A stretch of DNA of 28,320 nt, from the NCBI GenBank assembly GCA_001584585.1, contig LSYV01000015.1, positions 1,869,710 through 1,898,029 on the forward strand. The letters run 5' to 3'. Below, piece by piece: positions 1 to 11,797 of this stretch (positions are counted from its first letter, which is position 1; the number at the start of each line of letters is the position of its first letter). The notes under the pieces are model-generated. The model made no database searches. It was not told the origin of the DNA and was given only the letters and a program-made list of their open reading frames with translations. The DNA is from Gonium pectorale. Its lineage: Eukaryota; Chlorophyta; Chlorophyceae; Chlamydomonadales; Volvocaceae. The translations under genes were made by a program, and so were the position numbers.

Positions 1-1
1 C

Positions 2-1213
2 AATGACGGTTCCTCCGGGCTGGTGTGCCCGGGCGACCCGGGGACCATCCTGTACAGCGTGCGAGGCAGCGGCGGCGACCCGCGCAACGACGTGTCGGCG
101 GCGTCGGTGTGGCGGCTGGGGGCGGGCAACATCTTCTGGATCGGGTCATCGTTCAAATCAGTTACTAGCGGCTTTGGGAAGGTCTTGGCGGCGGCGGTGG
201 CGCAGTCAGCGCCGCCACTGTTCCAATCCCCTAAGCCTCCGTCACCGCCGGCGGCGTCCCCGGACGTTCCGCCAGCCGAGCCGGAGGTGCCTCCACCGCC
301 ATCACCGCCACCGCCGCCGTCTCCACGGTCTCCCCCCTCGCCGCGCCCACCCATTCCGCCCCCTCCCTCCCCGCGCCCATCGCCGCCGTCGCCCCTACCC
401 CCACGGCCTCCCCCGCCGTCACCATTGCGCTCACCTCCTCCGCTTCCGCGGCCGCCTTCTCCACGGCCACCAGTGCCGCCAGCCTCATCTCCGCCCCCGC
501 CCGTGCCTCCACGGCCGCCCCCGCCTCCGCCTCCAAGCCCACCATCGCCTCCGCCATTGCCGCCACCCTCGCCCTCGCCGCCATCCCTGCCGTTGCGTCC
601 AGCCCCGCCTGTGCCGCCTGCGCCATCGCCGTCACCCCGCCCGCCCTCACCCCAACCTGTGTCGCCTTTGCCGCCAGCAACGCCGGCCAACTTGCCCCCA
701 TCTCCTTTGCCCCCGTCTCCTCTGCCACCGTCTCCGAAACCGCCGTCTCCGAAGCCGCCATCTCCTTCACCATCGCCCGCTCGTGCCCCCCCTTCGCCGC
801 ACCCGCCACCTTCATCATCACCACCCACCTCTCCAACTCCCTCGCCGCCCAGCCCAACATTGCAGCCTCCGTCTCCTTCCCGCTCCTCAGCTCCCTCCCC
901 GTCTCCATCTCCCATGCCGTCCCCTCGTCCGCTAATCCGCTCCCCGCCTTCACCCAGCCCACCCCCCAGCCCCCGCCCTCCCACTCCATCGCCAGCCCCA
1001 GCCTCACGGCCCCCGTCGCCGCGGCCGCCCAGCCCCTCACCACCCGCTCCACTGCAGCCCCAGCCGCCTGACACGTCAGACAGCTCTCCTCCTCCGGAAA
1101 ACGACGTGCCGCCGCCCTTCGCGTGGGATGATGCGCCGCCGCCCGTGGAGGAGGAATCCCCGCCGCCGCCCAGGAGGAGGCCGCCCCCGCCACCCAAGGC
1201 GACGGGTGGGTGA
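2..1213 (+). CDS. 3' end of a proline-rich (hydroxyproline-rich, wall-type) protein gene, partial
   Basis: The open frame enters from the left edge in frame 2 and ends at a TGA at 1211-1213. The first ~70 codons are ordinary globular sequence (reading [15 protein letters not shown], then [12 protein letters not shown]); I cannot assign them to a family. From about base 225 the protein becomes a ~300-residue tract dominated by PPSP, PPPP and PSPSP repeats. This is typical of the hydroxyproline-rich shafts of volvocine wall and matrix glycoproteins (pherophorin-like), which are secreted and O-glycosylated. The last ~50 residues mix acidic (ENDV, WDD, EEE) and basic (RRR) residues with PPPP runs. 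The real start lies outside the window; a GTG at 23 is not a credible start. Long reading frames in the other frames here are compositional shadows. An intron between the globular part and the Pro-rich part (around 150-225) cannot be excluded. The coding frame is fairly sure, the function is not. Confidence 0.7.
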   Translation, partial: NDGSSGLVCPGDPGTILYSVRGSGGDPRNDVSAASVWRLGAGNIFWIGSSFKSVTSGFGKVLAAAVAQSAPPLFQSPKPPSPPAASPDVPPAEPEVPPPPSPPPPPSPRSPPSPRPPIPPPPSPRPSPPSPLPPRPPPPSPLRSPPPLPRPPSPRPPVPPASSPPPPVPPRPPPPPPPSPPSPPPLPPPSPSPPSLPLRPAPPVPPAPSPSPRPPSPQPVSPLPPATPANLPPSPLPPSPLPPSPKPPSPKPPSPSPSPARAPPSPHPPPSSSPPTSPTPSPPSPTLQPPSPSRSSAPSPSPSPMPSPRPLIRSPPSPSPPPSPRPPTPSPAPASRPPSPRPPSPSPPAPLQPQPPDTSDSSPPPENDVPPPFAWDDAPPPVEEESPPPPRRRPPPPPKATGG

Positions 1214-3172
1214 GGCTGAGCCTTTCCCCCCAGCTCGGGCCCTGAGCAGCAACGGACGACATCGGGACGGGAGTGAATGGAATAGGATGCTGTTGGGTCT
1301 GGGCGGGCGCGAAGGAGTCCGTACCGTACCGGTAGTACGGTGAGTGGAGCAGCGCGCATGCACCGGGGGGCTCGCAGCAGGCTGGAGGTGAAGGTGTTTG
1401 CGAGGGGCCGCGAGGGGCTGCGGCCCGCTGAGCGCACGGCTCCGTGGTTGCGCCGGCGGCGGCGTGAGACCGCGTTGCTGACAGCCGCGCCTGCGCACGT
1501 GAGCCGCACGCGTCGCACGGACCAGGGCGGGGTAGCCTGTAGTATTGGCACGGCCTGTTTGAAGGGCCGGCTTTCCGCCCGTGGCAGTCCATGCACGGTG
1601 CGCCAGGCTTTACGGGAGGTCAGAGACTGAGGACGGTTTGTTGGTTTGCGAGAGGGAGGAACGGCCGGTCGGACGCTGACTGGGGTGCCAGCAACTCTCT
1701 CTAAGCCCTGCACATTCTGGCCTGGCGACGTTTGGATGCCCAGCGCGCTTGCGTCCACGCGCTTTGCAGCGCACTGCTTGGCTAACATTACTTTGCCGGC
1801 ATGCGTACGGCGCAGGGATGCGAGTGGGAACGGGAAGCTGCGGGCATACATGGCGGGGACGGGGCGGACCGGCGCTCGCGGAGATGCGGGTGAGCGTACC
1901 CTATGGCGTCGGGGTGCTACCGGCCGTGCGCGGGACAGCGGCCCTGGACTCATCCTGCCCGTCGGGACCGCCAAATTGCTCGTACACCCGCATGGGCTGA
2001 GAGTAAGCTGCCCCTAGCACACACGATAAATGACGTCCAGAACGCTTCGCACACCATACATTCAATGGTAAGATGAGAGATGGGCGTGCGTCAAGAAAAG
2101 CGGGCTATGCCTTTCGGGGCTACGGTACTCGGAGCGCAAGGACCGGCCTGGAGCTGTGAGAAGAGTCTTCGGATGGGAGCATGTAGCTTTGAATATGACC
2201 GGAGGGGGCCTGACGCGCGTGGGTAGGAGTTGCAGTAAGACTGGGTGGATGGCACGGTCGGGGAGGCCGTACGCGGAAGGGTACGGATGCGCAGACGAAC
2301 ATTCCGCACGGCAGCCCACGGCTTTGGCGTTGTCAGTGACTCCGACCAATTGAGGGCGAGGAGCCTGATTCAGCAGGCAGAATACATTGATTCATGATTC
2401 GAGGATGCCGCTGGCGTTTCCGCACGCCCGGCAGCCATTGGTGCTTTGTTGTGAACGTGAGCGCACGCGACCTGGTGCGGGCCCGTGCTGTGCTCGGGTG
2501 CTGTTGGACAGCTTGCGCTGACGCACACGCTGCCGTTGTTAATTGAATGTTGCTGTTGTGACTGATGAGCGATTGGATTGCTTCGGATTCGCACCCAATG
2601 CCTGCCTGGACGCAAGCTCCGACAGGGCCGTCCTCCACTCGGACCCACGGGTCACCCAGGGCTCCGCTCGCGCTGCCTGTTCGTCACGATTCCAATGCCG
2701 CCATCGCTAGACCGGGCCGTATGTACTTGCGCAGCGTGATGTTGGGATGACACTCTATGGTTGGCTGTTAGGGCGCCGTACATAAGTGGTTCGAGTGTTC
2801 CGCAGCACGCCCGCAACTGCGCATTCGTTATTGGGCGCCATGCTGGTGGCAGTCTGTACGGTTTAACGCGTTGCTCCACAGGAATCTTGTCAATCTGTCA
2901 GGAAGGGCAAGATGCGACAAGTAATTGACTCGTCAAGGGGCCTGCATTGACCTGAGGGAGCGACCGAGACGGACGTCATGTTACTTCGAGCCAGCTGGGG
3001 AGACTGGATGACAGAGTTTTCAGCACATGCCGCAGCCATGTTAGACACCGTTTGTATGTAGCTACAGCATACTGTTGTGATAGCACACTTGCATTGCGGG
3101 CCGTGGTGCACTGTAGCCACGACCAAACCCATGGTGTACGGCACAGGATGGTGGAAGTGAGTTAAAGGTGAG
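1214..3172. other. Intergenic / 3' UTR and 5' flank, no gene seen
   Basis: Nearly 2 kb between the proline-rich gene and the DUF1499 gene. Frames here are short, share no exon-like conserved sequence and have no clear splice pattern. I found no TGTAA on the plus strand, so the end of the upstream transcript cannot be placed. The only structure I noted is a 22-bp near-palindrome at 1319-1340. GC falls and TA-rich words rise from about 2000 onward, as expected for non-coding DNA. Confidence 0.55.
1319..1340. repeat. 22-bp near-palindrome (GTAC-rich)
   Basis: Outer arms CCGTAC and GTACGG enclose the perfect palindrome TACCGGTA, with a two-base CG bulge on the left side. It lies about 105 bases after the stop codon of the proline-rich gene, so it could fold as a compact hairpin in its 3' UTR. 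The structure is visible directly; any role is unknown. Confidence 0.6.
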
Positions 3173-5881
3173 ATGCGACACAGCTGTTGTCTACTGCCAG
3201 GTAGTACAATGATTCCGCTCAGAAGCAGTAAACCTGGGGCCCTCCCATCGCGCGGCCGCGCTCATGCCCTACATGCAAGGATATGCTGCGCTCTGCCTGT
3301 CAATCATACGAAGGGCCACACGGTTCAATATACACACATACAAAGCTTAAGAAGAGACCAAGAGCCGGAGCTCGTTGGCAACCTAGGACCGAGCACTTCA
3401 TCGGCGAAGTGGGCGCAAGCACTTTGTGCGACGGCGCTGTGCGCGGCATTGGCGCTGGCGCCCCCGTCACTCGCAAACCCATACCAGGAGAGCCGGAAGA
3501 CGATCATTCTTGGCGTCTCCTCCGAGGGGTAAGGCGGGCTACAACACACGCTGGTGCGACACACCCTCAACCCTCCCCACTACCATAGTCGGGGGTTGCA
3601 CGCCCGCCCCAACACCATTCGCCCTGCCTTGGGCCAGTGCGCATTGGCTTGTGCCCTGCGCCTCGCTTGAATGGCCCGGCTGGTTGTCCTGATACTGTGT
3701 GCCGCTGGCGGTCGTGCTCTCGGCTGTGCCCCAGATGCAGCTAAAATCTTTGATTGTTGGTTTACTGCTTTGCCGTAGTAGTCTCCAAGGCGGAGCTGCC
3801 CCATTGACCTGACGGGAAGCTCGTAGTGGGGCCTTTACGGGGTCTGCTGAGCCTGCCTCCCGTGCCTCAGCCCAACACTACCCAGCAGTTCTGATGGGTT
3901 CTGTGTGCCGCGGGTGTGCCGTGCCCCCGATGGTGCCCGGCAGGACCATCCGCGGCTGCCAGGGCAACGTAAACCCCAACTGCGTCTCCACAGCCAGCAC
4001 CAACGAGGTGGGTGTGCGGGCTGCTGGATTGAGGAGCCGACTATGCTCTTCGCAGCAGGAATGTGGGGCCCCTGAGGGGCGCTGCAGCCCCGCGGACCCC
4101 TGCCGCGGGCATTGGGGCCCTGCTTGTCGCCTGGACGGAGACCGAGAGAAGCACATGCGCGCAACCGGCTCCAAGGAGGCGTTGCCGCGGCATGCCAGAC
4201 AGCTGGCAGGCGGGGCACGGGGAGCGGGGCACGGGGGGCGGGGCACGGGGAGCGGAGCACGGCTGAGCTGGGGGTCCAGATGTAGGGTTGGTCCAGGGCC
4301 GGGCTGGCCGGCGAAGGGCGCACAGGAGAGTCACTGAGGGCGCTGAGGGTGCTTGCCTTCGGCGGGAAGTGCGGATGCTCTAGGGACTAGGACCCACTGC
4401 CAGCCAACTGGCATAACCAATCCCCAAGCCCGCCCTCGGCCCCGCAGCTGTACGCACCGGCATGGCGCGCCAACACGCGGACCGCAGAGGAGGCAGCGCA
4501 GGTGGGCGACCGTGGGCTTCTGATGCAGTTCGCTGCTCAACCATGCGCATTGTCGCTTCAGCGCTCTCTGCCGGTGTAGCGATGCGGCCGCGGGGCACCA
4601 CCCCCTGAGGCTCGTCTGCTGAGCACTCCGATCCACTGACCCCTGGGGCCGCCAAGCGAGGCTGGGATGCGGCTGCGATGTCATGCAGTCGATTCAGGCT
4701 GCCGCGCCCTCACCACCACGGAACTGGCAATGCGGCTGGGACGCTCCGCCGCTTCTGCTTGGGCACTCCCATGTAGCACGCGCCGCCAGTCGCCTGGCCC
4801 AGTGTGCAGCCCGCTTCACGCCGCCAAGCCCTCTCGCTGCTCCCGTTCCCATGCCCCCGTGCTGGCGCCCTGCGCTCGTCACCATCCTCTACAATACCCA
4901 CCACCCCCCTGCCCCATGCAACCCGTTTCCCCTTCTGTACTTCCCCCCCCCCCGACCTCTGCGCGGCCGCTTGGCGTGCAGGTTCTGGAGCGGACAGTGC
5001 TTGCGCGCTACCCCGAGTGGTCCCTGGCGCAGAGCCAGACGCTGGACATCGGCGAGTACCGGGCCTTCCTGGTGCCCTCGCTGTTCGGCAAGGACATAGT
5101 CGAGTGAGTGGCCTGGGGCCACTCCGCCTGCCATTGGGGCACGGACCGGTGCAAGGACGCATGGGTGTTCGCGACGGGCAGCGGTTGACACCGGAGAAAT
5201 GGCTCGTGGCGTCAAGGTATCCTCCTACAGGAGTGGTGTCGTTGTTGGGTTCGTGCCCAATCCTGGTTGGTTTGTCTATCGGGACATAAGAGCAGTCGGT
5301 TTGCTCGGCCTGGCTGTGCGTGCGATGCCCACAGGTTCCTGATTAAGGACGAGTCGGTCAACAACCGGAACTGGGAGGGCGACCGGGAGGGGCCCTTCGT
5401 CACCTACCGCTCGCTAGCAGGTAGGGCCCGCTGACAGAGGGTTTTCAGTTGTGGTCCGACTGAGCATTTGAGGACTGCGTGTGCGCGCTTCCTTCTGGTG
5501 CGAGGGCAGTCGCGCGCCGAGGACCGAAGATGCAGACCCCAGGATGAAGGGTTGTACCTCCGGAAGCGTGCCGCTGAAATGCTGTCGTCTGCGTGCTGCG
5601 GCTTAGCCGGTGGCCACCGTCTCCCGCCACATTTCAGCGTCAGCCTGCCCTGCGCCGAAGCTTTGCGCTGGAAACCAGGCTGTTGAGGCCCTGACCCGAC
5701 CGGCTCGCGCCATACCGCTTCTGCCCGTTCTCTTCCCTGAACAGGAAGCGTCAAGTACATCTGGCCCATCCAGCAGCCCGTATCAGACTTCGGCGCCCAG
5801 AAGACTCGGCTTCAGGAGTTGCGGCAGCAGCTGGGCTGGCAGGTCATCGGTTGCGAGCTGATCGAATGCTACGAGTACTAA
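3173..5881 (+). CDS. DUF1499-family protein, predicted thylakoid lumen
   Basis: Six exons: 3173-3528, 3944-4007, 4448-4501, 4982-5103, 5335-5420, 5745-5881; about 272 residues, all GT-AG introns. Residues 1-78 resemble a chloroplast transit peptide. Residues 80-101 form a hydrophobic signal ending PPSLA before NPYQE, which predicts export to the thylakoid lumen; there is no RR just before it, so a Sec-type signal is more likely. The mature part matches DUF1499 as I recall it: GCQGNVNPNCVSTAS near the start (usual core NCVS), an alternating middle part, then SDFGAQKTRLQELRQQL near the end (usual SRVGYSDLGVNRRRIEELR type). The biochemical role of DUF1499 is not established. The ATG at 3173 gives the longest frame; the in-frame ATG at 3209 is an alternative, and the transit region could hide another intron. 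Exon 2's acceptor (…GGCAG at 3939-3943) was chosen because it restores the frame and the motif. Family confident, start uncertain. Confidence 0.82.
4212..4267 (+). repeat. 14-bp minisatellite in intron 2 of the DUF1499 gene
   Basis: Unit GGGGCACGGGGAGC occurs at 4212-4225, with one change at 4226-4239, exactly at 4240-4253, and as a degenerate fourth copy at 4254-4267. G-runs of four or more on this strand could form a G-quadruplex in the pre-mRNA. Confidence 0.85.
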
Positions 5882-6570
5882 GCACCAACACACAACGCGC
5901 TCGGCGGCGGTGGTGCGGCCCCTGAGCGCGTGTACGAAGTGGAGTGCCTGGGCGTAGTTGCCACGGCGCAGGGGGAAGCAATTTCGGCACGGCACATTGC
6001 AGTGTACTCCGAAGCTTTGCGTTTGGACTGTTTCTGGGACAGAAACCGCAGCAGCAGAGGGGCACGGGGTGGGTACGTCGGGCTGGCGGACTGGCGTGGT
6101 GGAGGTGAAGGTAAAGTGGGACATCAGTACACGAATGGGCTCGAAATGTGAAATGGAAGGCCAGACCTGTGGCGGGAAGTGGCCCCAAGGAGGGCGTTCG
6201 ACTCGGGAGGCTCATGGACTCGGCCACGCCAGTCTGCAGCGAGTCCGGCAAGTGGACACCAAGGACAGTCCTGAGCACGAACACGGTGCTCTGTACCCTG
6301 TGCCGCTGTAGCCTGTGCCGCGTTGAAACAAGCGCCGGGACATGGCGATGCGCGATGGACATGTCGTGTCAACCCTCTTGTCAACATATCAATGTGGCCT
6401 GGATAGGCATGTGTTGCACAGGACGGGCGTGTGTTGTGTCGCTAAACAATGCCAGAATCCAGCAGCTGGCTGGTCCTCGTCCTTGTACGGTTCCGTAACT
6501 AATACTGTCATGAATGGGAGCAGAGAAATCGACCAAACAATAGGTTATAGAAAGCACTTCCAACTAAACC
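5882..6570. other. Intergenic, 3' UTR of DUF1499 gene and promoter of the next gene
   Basis: 689 bases with no supported exon. No TGTAA signal is present, so the upstream transcript must end at a variant signal or elsewhere. The last ~100 bases before 6571 are AT-richer and probably hold the core promoter of the next gene; no convincing TATA box is visible. Confidence 0.5.
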
Positions 6571-8826
6571 ATGGCGTCGCAGTGCGTCAAGCCTTTCTCG
6601 TCGCAAGCTTCCCCAGCACGTAGCGCGCAGAAGTTAACGCGAGTATCTAATGTGAGTCGACGAACGTTTTACGATCATGCGCGCGATGATGTCTCTGTGC
6701 AAGCATATGCTCTCTGGCCCTGTATACTTAACAACAACGGTCTATTATACCCTGGGTTATGCCTCAATGTCCATCGTCCATACCTAACCTCCGTGGCAGG
6801 GCCGGGCCCGCTCCGTGGTGGTTGCGAGTGTCCAACCCCCGCATCAGCACGTCGGGCGCCGCTCGCTGATCCTCTCCACGGCCGGCGCAGCAACGGCGGC
6901 TCTGCTGGGTTCCCTTTTGGGGCCCTCCCCGGCTAGCGCGGATGTGGTGAAGGACCTGCTGCGCGGCTACACGCGCCCCGACGTCGGCACGCAGGTGCGG
7001 CTGCTTGGGCCTGCGGTGCGGCAGGGCGGTGCGGGGTAGAACACATACGCTTTGCAGGTGCTTCCGTAGCGCAAATCGAACTTGATCACCCAGCGCGCCA
7101 GCAGCGGACCCCAGCACGTGCACCGCTTTGCTTTCGCACCTGCAGCTTGACCTCGCACATGGGAGCAGCCCATCCTTTCTGGCGTTTTGCCGATAGGTGT
7201 GCACGTGCACCTGCGCGCAAAACGCGCATGGCATTTGCTCCAGTGAAGGGCGCCCAGCTGACGGACTCTCAACCCGTCCCCAACAAAACCTTACAACGGT
7301 GAACCCCTGTCCAGGACGCCGTTGTGATTCTCATGGACGCAAGGTCCACCCTCAAGGAGATCCAGGTGAGGCCCTGCAAGGGCGCAGGACCGAGGAGTGA
7401 TGGCGGTGCGGTGATGCGAAGAATGATAGCAGTGCGGAAGCGTTGTTGGGGCGGAGGACGGGGCGGGGCAACAGGTACAGAGCAGAGCCACCGCGGCACA
7501 GCTGCGGGCGCATGCCTCCACCCCGCCATCCCAGGATACCGTGCGCATGCGCTGGTCAGCTGGCCGGCAGGCGTGCAGCGCCACGGGATCTGGGCGCCCC
7601 TAGGCGCCCCTGGCCGCCCCTGTTTCGACCCCTCTCCCTTCTTCGCTGGCCCTCACCTCCCAGACCCACAAACGCCAACCCGCCACCCCCGCGTGCCCGT
7701 GATCTGCTGCACTGCACACCGCAACGTCGCATGACTGGCTCTCCCTGGCCGTCCCGGCCCTGCCCCGCCGTGCGCCACGCGCCCCACGCCCCATGCGCCG
7801 CGCCATGCAGGGCATCGCCGCCACGCCCTCCGACAGCGAGGAGCGCTTCCGCGCGCGCGCCTTCTGGCCTGCGTACGCCAAGCGCCTGCGCGCGGTGGCG
7901 GAGGCGGCCCCCGTGGTGGCGGGGGTGGTGGTGGGCGCGGGCGACAAGGAGGAGACCCTCAGCGAGTACTATGGCGGCAAGGCGGCGGAGGGGGCCGGGG
8001 TGAGCCGCATGGGGGCGCGGCGGCGCGCACGGCGCAGCCCTTGCATGGGGACCGGCAAGTAGGCGGGCCAATCCGTGCGCCAAGGGCTGAGAAGGAGCGC
8101 ACGGCGAGTGTACAGCTGCCGGGCGCCTGGGCTGGGCATTCCAGCGGCGACTCACCGGGTGACCCCGCGCGGGCCCCTCAGAGGCGCACTGGCACGCTTG
8201 ACGCTTTCCGATTTCCCAGACATGCTATTCGTGGCAGTTGCGGCTCGGACCTGTTGCTTTGCTGTCCGTCCTAGTTCAGAGTGGGTTCACGCTTGCCCTG
8301 CCCTGTCCCGTGCGCCCTGCAACCCCAAGGTCGCTGACGCAGTGTACCAGGCGCTGGGCCGCGTGCTCACCATCTCGGGCCGCACAATCCGGGCAGAGGC
8401 GCAGGCCAGCCCCCAGGCGGCTGCGGACGCGGAGGCAGCGATCAGCAGCTTCCTGCAGAAGGTGGGGCGCGGGCGTGAGGGGAGGCGCGGGGGCGGGAGG
8501 GGCGCACAACAAAGGGACAGCGCTGGTTCTCCTCCTGGACGGGCAAAGCGCTGTGCAGCCGGTGTTGGACCGCAACACCCCTTTGCTGTCTCAGGAGCCC
8601 GGGAACTCACCTTTATGCGCAGGGCAGATGTGGGCATGACCTCTTCCGACGGCTTGAGAACCCTGGCTCTGCTCGTTGCCCTCCAAGGGGTCCATCCTTT
8701 GGATTGCCCATTGCGCGTCGGCGAAGATGTAAATTGGTATGTGTGGCCCCGCAGGTGCCGACCCCTCTGCTGGAGAGCGCTCAGGAGTTCCGCGTGGCGC
8801 GGGCAGCTGCCGCGACGCGGGCATAG
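6571..8826 (+). CDS. Thylakoid lumenal protein with twin-arginine signal (PsbQ-like / 16.5-kDa lumenal type candidate)
   Basis: Six exons, all introns phase 0: 6571-6651, 6800-6994, 7315-7365, 7811-7999, 8330-8461, 8755-8826; about 239 residues. The N-terminus MASQCVKPFSSQASPARS is a typical algal transit peptide. Residues 47-48 are RR, followed by a hydrophobic stretch and an ASA cleavage site after residue 74, i.e. a bipartite Tat-dependent lumen signal. The mature part is ~165 residues (~17 kDa), mostly helical and charged (LMDARSTLKEIQ, RARAFWPAYAKRLRAV, YQALGRVLTISGR), consistent with a four-helix bundle. From memory it resembles plant lumenal proteins of the PsbQ-like group, or the 16.5-kDa protein implicated in PSII maintenance under high light; I cannot confirm which. 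The start is the first ATG, and every junction keeps the frame. Its neighbour upstream is also predicted lumenal. Gene model confident, exact family not. Confidence 0.8.
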
Positions 8827-9794
8827 AGGAGTGTGGCGGCGCGATGGCCGTCTGGGGCCCGGCGCCAGCGGCTGCGGCTGCGGGCGGGATGGACACCGGC
8901 TGGGTGGACCATGGTCGCCAGCCAATGGGGGCTGTGCCACGAATCCATAGGGTGGTCATTGGGTTGAGGCATGAGCGCCAATGGCCGTGATGCTGTATCC
9001 TGTCGTATTCTGGGGAGGTCACCTCGCCGTGCCGCTCCTTACGGTCCTGTGTGCCGTTTTTACTCAATGTGGGTCCCCGGCCATGGCCGCCGGGCGGAGC
9101 GTGCCGCACTGTAGCATACATGTCTCGAGGTGTGGTCAAGCACGGCTTCCGCAGGCACAAATGGAGGTCATCAGCGCGCGGCAGGGGCAGTTGGGGCCAT
9201 GCTCTACCTCAGGTTGTTGCATCTTCGTGTGTGGGGAATGCGGTTTGAAGGGTGCAGTACAAGGCCGTTACCGGGGGAACTGTCTCAGTTATGACGGCGG
9301 CTGTCATCCATTGGCGTGTGAGGCGCGACCCTCAGGTGTGGCGGGCAGAGGTGGACCGCCCACGCGGAGCGGTGAGCAGGTGCAGAGCCCTGGGCTGGAT
9401 CACCACCGCCGAAGACTGACTGGTGATGCTGTTTGGGCCTTTACGGCGGTATGCGGACGCGGGCTGGATATCGCTGTGGCATTTGCGGCCGGGTGGCGCC
9501 GCTGCCCGTACGGTACGTGGTGACCAGAGTCGGTGGATGGCCTTTGGATGCCTTCCCACGGCCCTTACCATCCCTACTGCACAGTCGGCAATGGTTCTCG
9601 GCTACACAAGCTCACTTCCTTCAACCCATCCCACTGGTCAGCCGGCCACGTTTCACCCTCTGACGCGAGTAACCTGACTATCATTGTTGGCAAGGGGCGA
9701 CAGGCCAGCAATCCATCGTATTCGGAGCTTAACACCTTTTGCACCGGCAAATAGGAAGCAGCTGAAGCAGCGGCACTGCCCTGAGAGCTCAAGG
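8827..9794. other. Intergenic, no gene seen
   Basis: About 970 bases between the lumenal-protein gene and tandem copy 1. It should contain the 3' UTR of the former and the promoter of the latter. No TGTAA was found on the plus strand. Reading frames here have no matching splice sites or family similarity. Confidence 0.5.
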
Positions 9795-11167
9795 ATGGCA
9801 GGGATTCCTCTAGGGCCTCCTCCCGTGACCCCAATTGCCAATGCGGTCATGCTCGCGCCGGAACTGCCTGCCAACAGGCCTCAGGTGGGCAGCCAAACCG
9901 CCGCTCTTGGTCCTGGATCGTGCTGGAGGTGGAAAGCTTCCGCTTTCCAATCCGACATTATTGCTGTCGGATAAGACGGCTAAACTGCATACGCTGTATA
10001 TGAGCCACTTGATCCAAGCACCTTGTGAAGCAAGGAGCGGCTTGCATCTTGTTCCGACCCGTGGGTCACTACGGCCGCGCGGAACCGTGGCGGACCGCGC
10101 TCATTGACCGGGTGGTCACTTGGCACGACTGCGTTGGGTGCCCTGACGAGACGCACCTGGGCCCCCAACGCCGCGTAAAGGGAACGAGCTTGCAGTTCCG
10201 ATGCAGTCATGCAGCCCACCCTCGGCGAACACTGTGGTGGCCCTTTGATCGCAGACGCACGCTACGCCGGAGATCTCCAGCACGGCGCCCTACCCGGGCG
10301 GTCCGCCGCTGCTGCTGGGTGAATACGTACCCGCTGCGCCCCGCCACACCATCACCCCGGCCGACGTCGAGAGCCGCGCCGAGCGAGTGCACGACATGAC
10401 CTGGCACGACAGGACCGCAGGTGGGTGGGGGGATTCGGGAGCAGCGCCTCCGGTCTGAAGTCAGCGCTTGGTGAAAGCGGTGCCCGGGCAGCTCTGCCGC
10501 ACGACAACGGTTGCGGGTTACAGTTGCCCGTCAAAGCCGGGAAGGCCATGGGTAGATGGGCCTGCCTAGGACAGCGTCTCTCACACTCGCATCGGAGCAT
10601 TGTCGTCTTGTACACAGCTGTGACCGCGCTGGATGTGCCTCACAGCGGCATGTGTTGGCCATGCAACAGGCCGATGGCAGACCTGTGCATGGGGGCAGTG
10701 GCTGCTCTGCGATTAGGACCGTACCCGACGCGTGTCATATCGGTGCGGACATGTGCCATACCGCCGCCCGCTCTGCCATGCGACGTCGGTGGCTTGACAG
10801 AACACGAAGAATATGCCCCGCCCGTAGCCATGGGATCCCCTGCCACTGCTGCGTGGTATCCGTGATGCGTGCTGCAGACCCCATCGGCGGTGCCCGCCTG
10901 GACCCACACAACCCGGAGGTGCCCTTTGGGGCCACAGTCATAGACCTTGAGGGCCAGCCCATCACGTCGGAGACCGGCCCGGAGGTCGACCCATACTGCC
11001 TCACGTCGCCGTCGGCGGCTGTCCTGGCAGCGGCGGGCGCAGTGGCCAAAACGGGAGGCGGCGATGCAGACGAGCTGCTGGGCGATGGGTCGCTGGAGGA
11101 CGCAGTTGAGGCGGTGGAGGCGGTGCGTCGTAGCAGTGGCGGCGGCCGGGACCGCTTGGACGAGTGA
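9795..11167 (+). CDS. Unrecognised ~181-aa protein, tandem copy 1
   Basis: Three exons: 9795-9884, 10255-10420, 10878-11167; introns of 370 and 457 bases. Exon 1 encodes MAGIPLGPPPVTPIANAVM and ends at PQ. Exon 2 contains APYPGGPPLLLGEYVPAAP and RVHDMTWHDRTA. Exon 3 begins with DPIGGARLDPHNPEVPFGA, contains TVIDLEGQPITSETGPEVD, then a Ser/Ala-rich and acidic tail ending DRLDE. There is no signal peptide, membrane segment or motif I recognise. The model is supported strongly by the second copy 2.0 kb downstream, which has the same exon phases (0, then 1) and matching exon lengths for exons 1 and 2. A TGTAA at 11291 follows the stop. The fairly polar, Pro/Gly-rich N-terminal half suggests a soluble, partly disordered protein. 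Function unknown. Confidence 0.77.
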
Positions 11168-11797
11168 ACGGGGGCCCAAGGCGAGGGGGGAATCAGGACT
11201 CGCTGATGTTTGGGTTGCTCGTTGAAGGTAGGGACGCGGTCATTTCTTCGCGCCCGCCCTTTGGTAGTGAGCTAGTGACTTGTTGTCTCGTGTAACCAGG
11301 AGCGGGCCGTGCTTATGTTGTGTGGACAGTCGCTTCAGGCCATGGAAAACACATCGGCGTTGCGGGTTACACGCGCCCCCTGGTCCCTGGGGCGTTGTGG
11401 ACCGCGTTGGCTGGACGGCGGCGCAGGAGGGGGGCGGAGCATGGAGTGGTAGCCCTGGGCCGGGCTTTCCACGCGGACTATGTCTGGTCGTGCCGCAGAG
11501 TCTCATCTGCTAGGGCTGGCGGTGGCCAAACGCCAACCCGACGCTGTTATGCAGGCGCTTGTTGAGGGCGGCGGTTCCCCGTACACAGTCGCAGAACGCC
11601 CCTGAAATGTCACCGAGCACTTCTCAATCCCAGCCGTTACAGCAGACGAACGAACCCAGCCCTCCTCTTTGGCCTTGGAAGAAAGCTTTCCCCAACCGCG
11701 CGCGTGTTTCAGTCGTGAATTATTTCTGCTATTCGCTGACGCACCAGGGAGATTCTTGCAGCATAGGGTCAGCTGAGGCTGAGCAAGAGCCCGCAAG
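11168..11797. other. Spacer between tandem copies
   Basis: Holds the 3' UTR of copy 1 up to its TGTAA (11291), followed by about 500 bases that should carry the promoter and 5' UTR of copy 2. The last ~35 bases before each start codon look faintly alike (an AGCTGA core followed by purine-rich sequence). No other gene is visible. Confidence 0.5.
11291..11295 (+). terminator. Polyadenylation signal TGTAA for tandem copy 1
   Basis: TGTAA is the standard volvocine polyadenylation signal. It occurs 124 bases after the stop codon of copy 1, giving a short 3' UTR of roughly 140 bases. Confidence 0.6.

Noticed and set aside
3..935. 310-codon Arg/His/Leu-rich plus-strand frame overlapping the proline-rich exon
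   Set aside because: Out-of-frame reading of the CCN-rich repeats; composition only.
231..1592. 453-codon open frame on the minus strand opposite the proline-rich exon
   Set aside because: It is the antisense shadow of the Pro/Ser repeat (Ala/Glu/Met-rich translation) and has no motif or splice support.
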